From positions 248,001 to 312,000 of the forward strand of contig NZ_WPZO01000003.1 of NCBI RefSeq assembly GCF_013031355.1: a stretch of 64,000 nt of DNA. The letters run 5' to 3'. This document shows positions 7,787 through 17,671 of this stretch, piece after piece. The position numbers and the translations under genes are program-made. Below the pieces are notes generated by a model. It had not been told where the DNA came from, searched no databases, and worked only from the letters and a program-made list of their open reading frames with translations. This DNA comes from Ruegeria arenilitoris (lineage in GTDB: Bacteria; Pseudomonadota; Alphaproteobacteria; Rhodobacterales; Rhodobacteraceae). How positions within the stretch are numbered: position 1 is the stretch's first letter; each line of letters opens with the position of its first letter.

Positions 7787-8224
7787 ATGACACAATATGC
7801 AGCCATCATGCTGGCCGCCGGGATCGGCGTGCCCATCCTTGCGGCGCTGAATGCGGCTTTGGGTCGGTTGATCGGATCGCCGACCACCGCCGCCGTTGTT
7901 CTGTTTGCCATTGCCTTTGGTGCCTCGGCGGTATTGATGGTTCTGTTTCCGGGGTTCGGAGCGCTGTCCAAAGTTGCGCAGGCGCCGAAACACCTGTTGC
8001 TGGCTGGTGTCCTGATTGCCTTCTACGTACTGTCCATCACCCATGTCGCGCCGCATTTCGGCGTCGGAAACGCAGTGTTTTTCGTGCTGCTGGGGCAGTT
8101 GATCAGCACCGCCGCCATCGATCACTACGGCTTGTTCGGAGCACAGATCACCCCGCTGACATGGATACGCGCAGGCGGGATCGCCGTAATGGCCGCAGGG
8201 GTCGCCATCACTCAACTGGCTTAA
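7787..8224 (+). CDS. DMT superfamily (DUF606/YdcZ) membrane protein
   Basis: 145 aa, almost entirely hydrophobic with about five transmembrane helices. It starts [26 protein letters not shown], where the conserved N-A-x-L-G of YdcZ-type half-transporters is visible. AGGAGGA at 7772-7778 supports the ATG at 7787. Substrate unknown. The last 17 bp overlap the 3' end of lolD on the opposite strand. Confidence 0.8.
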   Translation: MTQYAAIMLAAGIGVPILAALNAALGRLIGSPTTAAVVLFAIAFGASAVLMVLFPGFGALSKVAQAPKHLLLAGVLIAFYVLSITHVAPHFGVGNAVFFVLLGQLISTAAIDHYGLFGAQITPLTWIRAGGIAVMAAGVAITQLA

Positions 8225-8894
8225 GCACGCCACCGTCCAGCCGCAGCTTGCGATCCATCCGTGCCGCAAGCTCCATGTTGTGCGTGGCGATCAGCGCCGA
8301 CAGCCCCTCATCCCGGACCAGCGCCATCAGCGCGTCGAACACCTGATCCGAGGTCTCGGGGTCCAGATTGCCCGTCGGCTCATCCGCGAGCAGAACGCGT
8401 GGCTTGTTTGCCAGCGCCCGGCAGAAGGCCACGCGCTGTTGTTCCCCCCCGGACAGGGCCGCAGGGCGGTGATTCGCGCGCGGTGCAACGCCGACGCGAT
8501 CCAGCAGGGTCATCGCCCTGTCCTGCGCCGCCTTTTCGGACACGCCGTTGGCCAGTTGCGGCAGGGAGATGTTCTCCAATGCGGTGAATTCGGGCAGCAG
8601 ATGGTGAAACTGATAGACAAATCCCACGTCTTGCCGACGACGAGCGGTGCGGGTCCGGTCGCCCTTACCCGTCACATTCTGACCGGCGATTTCAACCGAC
8701 CCTTCATCGGGCGTGTCCAGCAGACCAGCAATGTGCAGCAGGGTTGATTTACCCGCACCCGAGGGCGCGACCAGCGCCACCGCCTCACCCGTGCGCAATT
8801 CCAGATCGGCACCGCGCAGTACCTGAACCTCGCCCGGCGTGCCCTTCAGATAGGTCTTGGTCAGACCGTTCAGCCGCATCGTCACATCATTCAT
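8208..8894 (-). CDS. lolD: Lipoprotein-releasing ABC transporter ATP-binding protein
   Basis: 228 aa ABC ATPase of the LolD/MacB type. Walker A is APSGAGKS (about 46-53), Q-loop [12 protein letters not shown], signature [11 protein letters not shown], Walker [14 protein letters not shown] and the H-loop in IATHNMEL. It pairs with the FtsX-like permease immediately upstream; the start overlaps that gene's stop by 8 bp (8887-8894). Known role of the family: powering release of outer-membrane lipoproteins from the inner membrane to LolA. Confidence 0.92.
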   Translation of the reverse strand: MNDVTMRLNGLTKTYLKGTPGEVQVLRGADLELRTGEAVALVAPSGAGKSTLLHIAGLLDTPDEGSVEIAGQNVTGKGDRTRTARRRQDVGFVYQFHHLLPEFTALENISLPQLANGVSEKAAQDRAMTLLDRVGVAPRANHRPAALSGGEQQRVAFCRALANKPRVLLADEPTGNLDPETSDQVFDALMALVRDEGLSALIATHNMELAARMDRKLRLDGGVLKPVE

Positions 8895-10182
8895 AGCGCA
8901 GCGCCTCAACCGGGTTCAGCCGCGCCGCGCGGCGGGCAGGGAAATAGGTGACAAAGAAGGACAGGCCCAACGACAGCCCTATGGCCTTGAGTACATCCGA
9001 GAGGTGCAATTCAGCGGGCAAAGCGTAGATACCGCGAATGGACGGGTCCCAGACACCGCCGCCCATGACGAAGTTCACGAAGCTAAAAATCGGATCGATA
9101 TAGATCGCAAACAGGCAGCCCAGTATCACGCCCATCACTGTGCCGATGATTCCGGTGAACGCACCGCAGATGAAGAACACCCGCAGGACCGACCCTTCGC
9201 TCAGACCAATGGTGCGCAGGATGCCGATATCGCGGCCCTTGTTCTTAACCAGCATGATAAGACCCGAGACGATATTCATCGCCGCAATCAGCACCAGGAT
9301 CGACAGGATGATGAACATCACGTTGTCCTCGACCTCCAACGCGCGCAGAAAACCGCCCGAGGCATCCTGCCATGTCCAGATCTGGCTGCGCTCGCCCGCG
9401 GCCTCAAGGATCGGGATCAGGATCGGGGTCAGCTCTTCGGGGCGTTCGACCATGACCTCGATCTCATCGGCGACGCCTTCGCGGTTGAAAAAGCTCTGCG
9501 CCTGTTCGAACGGCATATAGACCCGCGTCCGGTCGATGTCATAACGCCCGGCCGAGAACACATAGATCACCCGATAGGCGCTGACGCGTGGAGAGGTGCC
9601 GAAAGCCGTTTTCACTCCGTTGGGCGAGGTCAGCTTGACCGTATCCCCCACCGTCGCCCCAATGCTGCGCGCCACGCCGGAACCGATGGCGATGACGAAC
9701 TCTTCATTCTGAAATTCGGACAGATCGCCTGCGGCCTGCTCGCTTTCGGCGACACCGGGCAGGTCAAGCAGGTCATCTGGCTGAATGCCGAACACTTCGA
9801 CCCCGCTGCTGCGATCGCGATTGGTGATCAGCACCTGGCCTTTGACCAGAGGCGCTGCACGGACCACGCCCGGCACTTGTGCGATGCGGTCGGCCACGCC
9901 GTCAAAATCCTCGATGGTGCGATCCAGACGCCCCTGTGCATCCAAACTGCCAGCGGAATAGACCGTGACATGCGCGTTGGCACCCAGAATGGTGCCCACG
10001 AATTCTGAACGGAACCCCGAACGCACGGCGAGCGTGGCGATCAGAGCGAACACGGCCAGAGTGATCCCGATCAGCGAAATCCACGTCATCACGCTGACGC
10101 CGCCCTCGGCCTTGCGCGCGCGCAGGTACCGCCAGGCGATCTTCCATTCAAATGGGGCAAAGGGCGGGGGCGTCTTGGCCAT
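8887..10182 (-). CDS. lolC: Lipoprotein-releasing ABC transporter permease (LolC/LolE)
   Basis: 431 aa. An N-terminal membrane helix follows [20 protein letters not shown], the hallmark LolC/E start. A periplasmic MacB-like core comes next (about 60-270) and a C-terminal FtsX domain with three helices ([19 protein letters not shown] through [23 protein letters not shown]). ATG 10182 gives the family N-terminus. Whether this single permease serves as both LolC and LolE (often called LolF) cannot be decided from sequence alone; no second permease is nearby. Confidence 0.9.
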   Translation of the reverse strand: MAKTPPPFAPFEWKIAWRYLRARKAEGGVSVMTWISLIGITLAVFALIATLAVRSGFRSEFVGTILGANAHVTVYSAGSLDAQGRLDRTIEDFDGVADRIAQVPGVVRAAPLVKGQVLITNRDRSSGVEVFGIQPDDLLDLPGVAESEQAAGDLSEFQNEEFVIAIGSGVARSIGATVGDTVKLTSPNGVKTAFGTSPRVSAYRVIYVFSAGRYDIDRTRVYMPFEQAQSFFNREGVADEIEVMVERPEELTPILIPILEAAGERSQIWTWQDASGGFLRALEVEDNVMFIILSILVLIAAMNIVSGLIMLVKNKGRDIGILRTIGLSEGSVLRVFFICGAFTGIIGTVMGVILGCLFAIYIDPIFSFVNFVMGGGVWDPSIRGIYALPAELHLSDVLKAIGLSLGLSFFVTYFPARRAARLNPVEALRYE

Positions 10183-10559
10183 GTCTGCTCCGGATTTTTG
10201 TTCGGCGCGACCCTTTCGGCATTTCACCGGATGGTCAAGCCGGTTATGCGCGCCCCACCCCGGGATGAGCGGGCCAGCGGCCTATTCAGGGCGCGGCACG
10301 GGGCGAATCGATTCGGCCTCCGGATCACCCGCTCTGGCAAAAGGAGATGATGAAATCGATTTTTACACCCTTGGTTGTGACGACATTCACAGACAAACCC
10401 TGATTGTTTCAGCTATGAAGTCAATACGGCTGTTGCGTGAGGAACTGAACTCAAAATGCAACATTCATTAAGCAATATTATTTCGCCTTTTGCTTATTTT
10501 GAGAAATTTTGTCACCCTAGGAGTAAGGGGGATACCATTTTAAAGAGCGGGGGTCGCTC
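10183..10559. other. AT-rich intergenic region between lolC and a small unknown gene
   Basis: 377 bp without a supportable gene. The right half (10361-10545) is clearly more AT-rich than its surroundings and ends in a short stem-loop next to the ATG of the following gene. It is the probable divergent promoter region of lolC and the 10560 gene. I see no tRNA, repeat family or recognisable riboswitch. Confidence 0.6.
10545..10559 (+). promoter_or_regulatory. Stem-loop containing the ribosome-binding site
   Basis: GAGCG (10545-10549) pairs with CGCTC (10555-10559), loop GGGGT, ending one base before the ATG at 10560. The only purine-rich Shine-Dalgarno candidate (GGGGG) is in the loop and stem, so folding could limit initiation. 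Confidence 0.45.
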
Positions 10560-10919
10560 ATGTTTGTAAAGAGTAATACGGAATTGTTGGACCCTATTTT
10601 GGTCCGAAACGCATCATCAGAACTGGATTGCGAGACTGCGGCGCTTTTGCGTGCCACGATGCGCCCACTTTTCGATACTGCGGCAAGTTGGGCAAGTTTG
10701 ACCGATATCCTGAAAGACAAGGGCTATCGCCTGGCGTTTCGTCAGGGGCGGTTGTGCATTACGGATCGCGTAACCGACGCAAGGGTTTGCGGTTTGCACT
10801 TTCTGGGTTTTGAATTCAAGGAACTGGTAAGACGCCTGGGTCGTCCGATCGTTGTGCCACGCGGCAACAACGCGGACGGTGACGTTCTGGCGGAACGGCC
10901 TGAACCGAAACGAACCTAG
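10560..10919 (+). CDS. Hypothetical protein, 119 aa
   Basis: Not recognised. The centre reads as a compact alpha/beta segment: SLTDILKDKGYRLAFRQGRL, then CITDRV and ARVCGLHFLGFEFKELVRRL, loosely like small modules appended to relaxase or DNA-processing proteins. That similarity is from memory of pattern only. Two Cys and a basic C-terminus are present. The coding style is plausible and the protein is soluble. It stands alone on the plus strand between lolC and the GT2 gene. Translation may be modulated by the stem-loop over its start. Confidence 0.6.
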   Translation: MFVKSNTELLDPILVRNASSELDCETAALLRATMRPLFDTAASWASLTDILKDKGYRLAFRQGRLCITDRVTDARVCGLHFLGFEFKELVRRLGRPIVVPRGNNADGDVLAERPEPKRT

Positions 10920-11040
10920 AAGCGCAGCCAGCGCTTGACTGTGCGGCATAAGGGTTTTGAAAGCCCCGGGTGTCCGGCGGCGTTGACATCCAGCCTATTT
11001 TTCAAGTCTGGGCGCGGATTTCCGCATGCGCCCCACGGGA

Positions 11041-11961
11041 TCAGTCCGCAAAGTAATCCCAGGTTCGCCACGGCTGAAGTCTACGCCTCAAAGTCACTTT
11101 CAAACTGTGCAAAGCAGCTTTCCGCAATTGCGGCCGATTCCGGGACTGGCGCAGCAGATTCACGCAAAACACAAGCGGCAGCTGACCTATCCGGAACCAA
11201 TTCAACATTTCGTCTTCGGAATACGTCCGCCCACCAAAGAACGGAGCGTAGTTCTTGTGCCAGCTCTTCGTCATTTCCAGCGCCGTTTTCATCTGATCCG
11301 CCGAAACGCCACCGGGATGGAAAACCGCAATTGGAACTGACAGCATCTGGTATTCGCACCCTGCAAACAACATGCGCAGCACAAGGTCATAGTCAGCCAC
11401 AATGCGGAGATCCAGATCGTGACCTCCGAAACGGTCAAACACGTCGCGCCGGATCAGCATGGAATTGTGGCAGAACGGTATGCGTTGCAAAATCGAATGG
11501 ACCTTGCGCTCTCGCGACAGACGGGTGCTTCCATCCTTTTCAACAAAGATGGTCCGTCCAAAGCAGAAATCGGGGCGTTCCGAACCAATCTCTTCACGCG
11601 CTTTTTGCATACAATCCGGCGACGCCAGCAGATCATCCGAATTGAGGAAGACCACGTACTCGCCCTGGGAAATCTCAACCCCCCGGTTCATGGCGTCATA
11701 GAGACTTTTGTCCGGCAGGCTTTGAAAGCGGATCGGGACAAAGCTTGGGCGCGCCTCGATCTCGGCGATCAAGTCTTTCAACAGTTCAACCGTTCCGTCG
11801 GTTGACGCACCATCCCAAATGACATGCTCGACAATCGCGTCGCCTTGATCTTGGGCGGCCTCCAGTGCCGCCCGTATCGCCTCGACGCGTCCCTCATCAA
11901 TGAGGTTGCGCGTTACGGTAATGATCGAAACCGTAGGCAGAGCTATGTCCGATCCAGCCAT
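11041..11961 (-). CDS. Family 2 glycosyltransferase
   Basis: 306 aa. GT-A fold with TVSIITVTRNLIDEG at the N-terminus, DGASTDGTVELL (about 50-61) and a DxD-like NSDDLLASPD (about 106-115), then FCHNSMLIRRDVFDRFGG typical of the acceptor half. No membrane helices; cytosolic or peripheral. It starts 1 bp after the proS stop, so it is probably co-transcribed. Sugar donor and acceptor are unknown; a surface polysaccharide role is the usual inference. Its place between proS and lolC is unusual for the group. Confidence 0.87.
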   Translation of the reverse strand: MAGSDIALPTVSIITVTRNLIDEGRVEAIRAALEAAQDQGDAIVEHVIWDGASTDGTVELLKDLIAEIEARPSFVPIRFQSLPDKSLYDAMNRGVEISQGEYVVFLNSDDLLASPDCMQKAREEIGSERPDFCFGRTIFVEKDGSTRLSRERKVHSILQRIPFCHNSMLIRRDVFDRFGGHDLDLRIVADYDLVLRMLFAGCEYQMLSVPIAVFHPGGVSADQMKTALEMTKSWHKNYAPFFGGRTYSEDEMLNWFRIGQLPLVFCVNLLRQSRNRPQLRKAALHSLKVTLRRRLQPWRTWDYFAD

Positions 11962-11962
11962 A

Positions 11963-13309
11963 TCAGGCGCTGTGTGCCAGCTGGTAGATTTCAGCGATCT
12001 TGGTCACCGCGGCCTCGGGGCTCAGCTCCTCGCTTTCGCCTGTGCGGCGGCTGGTCAGTTCGACCACGCCGTTCTTCAGGCCGCGCGGACCGACGGTGAT
12101 GCGCCATGGCAGGCCGATCAGGTCCATGGTGGCGAACTTGCCCCCTGCCCGTTCGTTGCGGTCGTCATACAGCGGCTCCAGCCCCAGCGCGGTCAGGGCG
12201 CCATAGAGCTTCTCACACGCCGCATCTGCTTCATCGTCACCTTGCTTCAGGTTGACGATCCCGCAATGGAACGGTGTCACGCCTTCGGGCCAGATAATGC
12301 CTTTGTCATCATGGCTGGCCTCGATGATCGCGCCGATCAGGCGGCTGACGCCGATGCCGTGGCTGCCCATGTGAACAGGAACCGGCTTGCCGTCGGGGCC
12401 TTGCACCGTCGCGCCCATGGCTTCGGAATACTTGGTGCCGAAATAGAAGATCTGGCCAACCTCGATCCCGCGCGCCACGCGGCGGCGCTCTTCGGGGATC
12501 TGGTTGAACAGAGCCTCGTCATGGGTTTCGTCCGTGCGGGCGTATTTCGACGTGAACTCTTCCAGGATGGCCTGACATTGTTCACGATTGTCAAAATCGA
12601 TCTGACGGTCGCCAAAGGTCAGGTCGGTGACGGCGCTGTCATAGAAAACCTCAGACTCGCCGGTATCGGCCAGCACCAGGAATTCATGCGTGTCGTCGCC
12701 ACCGATGGGGCCGGAGTCGGCGCGCATCGGAATGGCCTGCAGGCCCATCCGTTCGTAGGTGCGAAGGTAGCTGACCAGATGGCGGTTATAGGCGTGCAGC
12801 GCGTCCTCTTTGGTCAGATCGAAATTGTAACCGTCCTTCATGTAGAACTCGCGGCCCCGCATCACGCCGAAACGCGGACGGATTTCATCGCGGAATTTCC
12901 ATTGAATTTGGTAGAGCGTCAGCGGCAGGTCTTTGTAGCTATTGACGTGGCCACGGAAGATGTCGGTGACCAGTTCTTCGGCGGTGGGGGTGAACAGCAT
13001 GTCCCTGTCGTGCCGATCCTTCATCCGCAGCATTTCCTGACCGTAATCATCATACCGCCCGGATTCACGCCACAGGTCCGCCGATTGGATAATTGGCATC
13101 TGGATCGCGATGTGGCCTGCGCGCGCCTGCTCTTCGTGAATGATGTTTTCCAGCTTACGCAGGACTTTGAAGCCCAGCGGCAACCACGAGTAGATCCCGG
13201 CCGAGGCCTGTTTGATCATCCCGGCACGCAGCATCAGCCGATGGCTGACGATCTGGGCCTCGGAGGGGTTTTCCTTGAGAACGGGCAGAAAGTAACGGCT
13301 GAGGCGCAT
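11963..13309 (-). CDS. proS: Prolyl-tRNA synthetase
   Basis: 448 aa, the short alphaproteobacterial form lacking the INS editing insertion. Class II motifs are clear: motif 1 around [17 protein letters not shown] (about 38-54), motif 2 [20 protein letters not shown] (about 137-156) and motif 3 [16 protein letters not shown]. The C-terminal anticodon-binding domain follows. It charges tRNA-Pro with proline in the cytosol. Absence of INS is normal in this class, where free-standing editing proteins exist. Confidence 0.96.
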   Translation of the reverse strand: MRLSRYFLPVLKENPSEAQIVSHRLMLRAGMIKQASAGIYSWLPLGFKVLRKLENIIHEEQARAGHIAIQMPIIQSADLWRESGRYDDYGQEMLRMKDRHDRDMLFTPTAEELVTDIFRGHVNSYKDLPLTLYQIQWKFRDEIRPRFGVMRGREFYMKDGYNFDLTKEDALHAYNRHLVSYLRTYERMGLQAIPMRADSGPIGGDDTHEFLVLADTGESEVFYDSAVTDLTFGDRQIDFDNREQCQAILEEFTSKYARTDETHDEALFNQIPEERRRVARGIEVGQIFYFGTKYSEAMGATVQGPDGKPVPVHMGSHGIGVSRLIGAIIEASHDDKGIIWPEGVTPFHCGIVNLKQGDDEADAACEKLYGALTALGLEPLYDDRNERAGGKFATMDLIGLPWRITVGPRGLKNGVVELTSRRTGESEELSPEAAVTKIAEIYQLAHSA

Positions 13310-13478
13310 TGGTGAACCTTCAAAGGTGTGAATTCGACTTCAAAGGTCCTTATTCCAAAGCCCCGCCGGGGGCAATCGGCCAATGGTGATTTTGCGACCT
13401 CAGGTCAGTCGGTTTTTTGATTGACCCGCCAGTCAGGGTTTTCAATTGTGACAGGAATGTAAATTCCAAGAGGCGCCG

Positions 13479-14843
13479 ATGCAGACCATTCAGGAACCCG
13501 CCCGTCAGATCCCAGTTGTTCACCAAACCGACGTTCTGGTCGTTGGCTCTGGTCCCGCCGGGCTGGCCGCCGCTTTGGCCGCAGCACGTGCCGGGGCCGA
13601 AGTATCTCTGGTCGACAGGTTCGGCTGTATGGGCGGCAACATCACCGCCGTGGGCGTCGAAGGGTTCGCATGGTACCGCCACGAACAGACGGTCGAGGCC
13701 GGCGGCATCGGCATGGAGTTCGAGACCCGCGCCAAGGACATGGGCGCGGCGGTGCCCGAAAGCCAGTCACTCAGCTATGAACTGGACAGTGAAGGCTTCA
13801 AGCTGGTCGCCGACAAGCTGGTCGAAGAGGCTGGCGTACACCCGATGCTGCATCGGCAGTTCGTCGCTCCGATCATGGAGGGCGACCGGATCACCGGCAT
13901 CATCACCGAATCCAAAGCCGGGCGTGAGGCGATTCTGGCCAAGGTGGTGATCGACGCCACCGGAGACGCTGACGTGGCCCATCGCGCGGGCGCGCCGACC
14001 CATAAGACCGCCCGAGAGGAGATGATGGCGGCGTCCGTCATGTTCCATCTGGCAGGCGTCGACAAACGCGCCTTCATGGAGGGCGTGAAGGCCGACCCGC
14101 AGACCTACAAGGACTGGGGTGGCGGTGGCGAATGGAACATCGAGACCAGCGGCAAAGAGGACGACATGTTCTCGCCCTTCGTCAAGAAGCCCTTCCAGCA
14201 GGCCATCGAAGAGGGTCTGATCCCGCCGCATCTGAATACCATCGCGGGTACGTGGGGTGCGATGCATGACACAGGTGAGCTTACCTATATGAACCTCATC
14301 CATCTGGCTGAGGTCGACGGCACCGACCCCGACAGCCTGACACGCGGCGAGATCGAAGGGCGTCGTCAGTCGATGCTAGCTATCGAAGCACTGCGGCGCT
14401 TCATGCCCGGTTGCGAGAACGCTCGGCTGCGGAATTTTGGCATGACCATCGGCATCCGCGACACCCGCAAGATCGACGCGGTCTACAACATGACCGAAAA
14501 CGACGCCCGTCATCAGGGCCGGTTCGAGGACACGATCGGCATCTACCCCGAATTCATCGATGGTTACGGCATCCTGATCCTTCCCACGACCGGGCGTTAT
14601 ATGCAGGTTCCGTATCGTTCGATGCTGCCAAAAGGGATCAAAGGACTGCTGGTCGCGGGCCGCTCGCACGGGGCGGACAAGGTGGCACATGCTGCCACCC
14701 GCAACATGGCGTGCTGCGCGGTCATGGGTCAGGGCGCCGGGATCGCGGCGGCGCTGTCGTTGAAAAGCAATCAGGATGTGCACGAGTTGAACCTTGCTCC
14801 GGTCCATGCCGAGCTGGACCGTCAGGGTGTGAGGATTCACTGA
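13479..14843 (+). CDS. FAD-dependent oxidoreductase (PF12831-like)
   Basis: 454 aa. N-terminal dinucleotide fold DVLVVGSGPAGLAAALAAA (about 18-36), then DRFGCMGGNITAVG, a glycine-rich FAD segment with a Cys typical of the 'FAD-dependent oxidoreductase' group that includes HdrA-like and succinate dehydrogenase-like proteins. DATGDADVAHRAGAP lies in the middle and GRSHGADKVAHAATRNM near the end. Substrate unknown. AAGAGG precedes the ATG. The downstream oxygenase starts at its stop codon (TGATG), so both enzymes are made together and probably act on one substrate. Confidence 0.85.
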   Translation: MQTIQEPARQIPVVHQTDVLVVGSGPAGLAAALAAARAGAEVSLVDRFGCMGGNITAVGVEGFAWYRHEQTVEAGGIGMEFETRAKDMGAAVPESQSLSYELDSEGFKLVADKLVEEAGVHPMLHRQFVAPIMEGDRITGIITESKAGREAILAKVVIDATGDADVAHRAGAPTHKTAREEMMAASVMFHLAGVDKRAFMEGVKADPQTYKDWGGGGEWNIETSGKEDDMFSPFVKKPFQQAIEEGLIPPHLNTIAGTWGAMHDTGELTYMNLIHLAEVDGTDPDSLTRGEIEGRRQSMLAIEALRRFMPGCENARLRNFGMTIGIRDTRKIDAVYNMTENDARHQGRFEDTIGIYPEFIDGYGILILPTTGRYMQVPYRSMLPKGIKGLLVAGRSHGADKVAHAATRNMACCAVMGQGAGIAAALSLKSNQDVHELNLAPVHAELDRQGVRIH

Positions 14844-15817
14844 TGGATCACATTCCCACAATCAACATCGCCCCGCTGCATGATCCCGCCCATGCCGACT
14901 ATGACCGGACCGCCCAACAGGTGATGGACGCCTGCACCGAGATCGGATTTCTGTCAATCACCGGGACAGGCATCTCACAGGACACAGTCTCCGAGGTGCG
15001 CAGCCGCGTGCGGGACATCTTTGGTATCGACGAAAGCGCCAAATGGGATCAGGCCATCACCCGCGAGAACTATCGCGGGTTCATCCCGATGGGGTTCTTC
15101 ACACCCAATGACGGCTCGGGCAAGGCTGACAAGTACGAAGGATACAAGCTGCATTGCGAGACGGCGACTGATGCCCCCATTCGCAAGGACTGCGCGCTCT
15201 ACGGCCCCAACATCTGGCCGCGCGAGGTGCCCGAAGCTGGCGCAGTGATCCTTGACTATTGGGCACAGCTGGATCGCGTGGCGGACATGCTGTTTGGCGC
15301 ACTGGAAGTCGGATTGAACCTTCCTTCTGGCCAGTTGCGCGATGCGTTCCGTGATCCGATGACCAACATGACGCTGCTGCACTACCCGCCGCAGGCACCG
15401 GATGAAGGCGGTTACGGTATCCATCCGCACAAGGATACCGACGCGCTGACCATCATCGCCCCCGATCCGGTAGGCGGGCTCGAGGTGCAAACCCGCGACG
15501 GAGGTTGGATCACGCCCGACTGCCCGCCGGGCGGATTCATCGTCAATATCGGCGACATGCTCGAGCTGTGGTCGGGCGGTCGTCTGAAATCCACACCGCA
15601 CCGGGTGGTCAACCGCTCGGGCCGGGAGCGTTATTCATTTCCCTATTTCGCCGTGCCGCGCCACGATGTGGTGGTCGCCCCATTGCTGGACCCCCTGCCC
15701 GGCTTTGATCGCCCCTCCGTGCATTGCGGCCACTGGTCGGCTGAAATCTGGCGCACCAACTGGCCGGACGAAACGGCGGACGCGGGAACTCCGGAACTGG
15801 GCACGCTCAACGACTGA
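14843..15817 (+). CDS. 2-oxoglutarate/Fe(II)-type dioxygenase, isopenicillin N synthase family
   Basis: 324 aa. N-terminal DIOX_N-like part (IPTINIAPLH, GFLSITGTGIS). The jelly-roll has the iron ligands H-x-D in HPHKDTDAL and the distal His in STPHRVVNRSGRERYSFPYF, where R-x-S is the 2OG-carboxylate motif. WSGGRLKSTPHR is typical of the family. The protein is cytosolic. Start fixed by the 1-nt overlap TGATG with the upstream flavoprotein. Substrate unknown; hydroxylation or desaturation of a small molecule is the family expectation. Confidence 0.88.
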   Translation: MDHIPTINIAPLHDPAHADYDRTAQQVMDACTEIGFLSITGTGISQDTVSEVRSRVRDIFGIDESAKWDQAITRENYRGFIPMGFFTPNDGSGKADKYEGYKLHCETATDAPIRKDCALYGPNIWPREVPEAGAVILDYWAQLDRVADMLFGALEVGLNLPSGQLRDAFRDPMTNMTLLHYPPQAPDEGGYGIHPHKDTDALTIIAPDPVGGLEVQTRDGGWITPDCPPGGFIVNIGDMLELWSGGRLKSTPHRVVNRSGRERYSFPYFAVPRHDVVVAPLLDPLPGFDRPSVHCGHWSAEIWRTNWPDETADAGTPELGTLND

Positions 15818-15907
15818 AACGCCGGTTTCCCCGGGTCATGAAGCGCTTGCATCACGACGCTGCATAAGCGAAGAACATCTGCAAGAGCCGACAACAAGGG
15901 GACAGCC

Positions 15908-16981
15908 ATGGCTTTGCCGGTGAAGGATCAGCTCAGGTACTGGGGGGCTGCCGCTGCGGTTTTTGTGCTGCTGATGTGGGCACTTGGCGACGTTTTGTTG
16001 CCCTTCGTCATCGGCGGCGCGATTGCTTATTTCCTTGATCCAATCGCGGACCGGCTGGAAAACCTAGGCCTGTCGCGCATGGCGGCAACCGGGATCATCA
16101 CCATTGTCGGCGTTCTGGGCTTTGTCCTGATGATCCTGATGGTGGTTCCGGCGCTGATCACGCAGTTGATCGACCTTGTCGAGGTGATGCCCAGCCTATT
16201 CAAGGAACTGCGTGGGTTTATCGAAAAACAATTCCCGTCCCTGTTGGACCGTGAATCCAGTTCGCATCAGGCACTGGTGTCTTTGGGCGAAACACTACAA
16301 TCGAAAACAGGTGATCTGCTGCAATCGGTCGTCGCATCGCTTGGTTCTGCCATCAACGTCGCGGTTCTGTTGGTGATCGCGCCGGTTGTGGCGGTTTACC
16401 TGCTGATGGACTGGGACCGCATGATCGCCCGCATCGGAGAGCTGCTGCCCCGCGATCACGCCCCCACGATCAAACGTCTTGCCGGTGAGATTGATGGCGT
16501 GCTGGCCTCATTTGTGCGTGGTATGGGCACTGTCTGTCTGATCCTTGGAACCTATTACGCGGTAGCACTGATGATCGTTGGCCTGCAATTCGGCCTGATC
16601 GTCGGGTTCATTGCCGGGCTGGTCACCTTCATCCCTTATCTCGGCGCCCTGATCGGAGGCACTCTGGCGATCGGCCTCGCGCTGTTCCAGTTCTGGGGGG
16701 ATTGGGTCCATATCGGGTTGGTCGCTGGTATCTTTGCCTTGGGTCAGGTGACCGAGGGCAACTTCCTGACCCCCAAACTGGTCGGCAGCTCGGTGGGATT
16801 GCATCCTGTCTGGTTGCTGTTGGCCTTGTCGGTGTTCGGCGCATTGTTCGGCTTTGTGGGCATGCTGGTTGCCGTGCCCGTTGCCGCGGCGCTGGGTGTC
16901 GTGGCCCGGTTCCTGACCTCCCTCTATCTGGAAAGCCCTCTGTATACCGGCCTTGAAGGGCTGAAGCAGGAAGACGAATAA
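15908..16981 (+). CDS. AI-2E family (PerM-like) permease
   Basis: 357 aa with about eight transmembrane segments. Family signs are GGAIAYFLDPIADRLENLGLSR near the N-terminus, a soluble central segment (about 95-140), and GLVTFIPYLGALIGG plus GQVTEGNFLTPKLVGSSVGLHP in the C-terminal half. AAGGGGACAGCC precedes the ATG. In this family substrates are mostly unproven. The hdaA start codon follows the stop with no gap, the usual alphaproteobacterial order. Confidence 0.9.
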   Translation: MALPVKDQLRYWGAAAAVFVLLMWALGDVLLPFVIGGAIAYFLDPIADRLENLGLSRMAATGIITIVGVLGFVLMILMVVPALITQLIDLVEVMPSLFKELRGFIEKQFPSLLDRESSSHQALVSLGETLQSKTGDLLQSVVASLGSAINVAVLLVIAPVVAVYLLMDWDRMIARIGELLPRDHAPTIKRLAGEIDGVLASFVRGMGTVCLILGTYYAVALMIVGLQFGLIVGFIAGLVTFIPYLGALIGGTLAIGLALFQFWGDWVHIGLVAGIFALGQVTEGNFLTPKLVGSSVGLHPVWLLLALSVFGALFGFVGMLVAVPVAAALGVVARFLTSLYLESPLYTGLEGLKQEDE

Positions 16982-17671
16982 ATGCCCCGACAACTGAGCT
17001 TTGATCTCCCGGCCAAAACTGCTCTGGGCCGCGAGGATTTCTTTGTCTCGCCCGCCAATGCGCTGGCTGTTGCGATGATTTCCGCCACATCATGGCCCGG
17101 CAACAAACTGGTGCTCAGTGGCCCGGCCGGGGCCGGCAAGACCCATCTGGCCCATGTCTGGGCGGCCGAAACCGGGGGGCGGATCATTCAGGCCCGCGAC
17201 CTGCGGTATGACGACGTGCCTGCCTTGGCCCAAACCCCGGTTGCGGTCGAAGACGTGCCGATGATCGCGGACGATCCCGAACAGCAGAAGGTCCTGTTCC
17301 ATCTGCACAATCTGGTTCTGGCCGAGGGCCACGCCCTGCTGATGACCGGGCGGCTGGTCCCAAAGCTGTGGCAACTGCCGCTGCCCGATTTGCAAAGCCG
17401 CATCGAAGGCGCGCATCACGTCGCACTTGATCCGCCCGACGACGCGCTGTTGGGGGCCGTTCTGGCCAAGCTGTTCATCGACCGACAGTTGAACCCCGGC
17501 CCCGAGGTCATTGCCTATCTGGTCAAGCATATGGACCGCCGCTTTGAAACCGCGGCCGAGGTTGTGGCGCGACTGGATCAAATTGCCCTCTCGGAAAAGC
17601 GCGAAATAACGCGCACTCTGGCAGTCAGAGTATTGAATTCGGACGGAAACGATGTCGAACCAGACAATTGA
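16982..17671 (+). CDS. hdaA: DnaA-related regulatory inactivator HdaA
   Basis: 229 aa DnaA-like ATPase without the DNA-binding domain. The N-terminal QLSFDLP is a beta-clamp-binding motif. Walker A GPAGAGKTHLAH (about 46-57) is intact. The sensor/arginine region LPLPDLQSRIEGAH is recognisable, and the lid ends in ALSEKREITRTLAVRVL. HdaA with the DNA polymerase clamp promotes DnaA-ATP hydrolysis and so limits re-initiation. It abuts the permease gene and overlaps ppx by 20 bp. Confidence 0.9.
   Translation: MPRQLSFDLPAKTALGREDFFVSPANALAVAMISATSWPGNKLVLSGPAGAGKTHLAHVWAAETGGRIIQARDLRYDDVPALAQTPVAVEDVPMIADDPEQQKVLFHLHNLVLAEGHALLMTGRLVPKLWQLPLPDLQSRIEGAHHVALDPPDDALLGAVLAKLFIDRQLNPGPEVIAYLVKHMDRRFETAAEVVARLDQIALSEKREITRTLAVRVLNSDGNDVEPDN

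Noticed and set aside
11900-13315. A 471-codon plus-strand frame over proS
   Set aside because: Antisense shadow of prolyl-tRNA synthetase, whose class II motifs are unmistakable.
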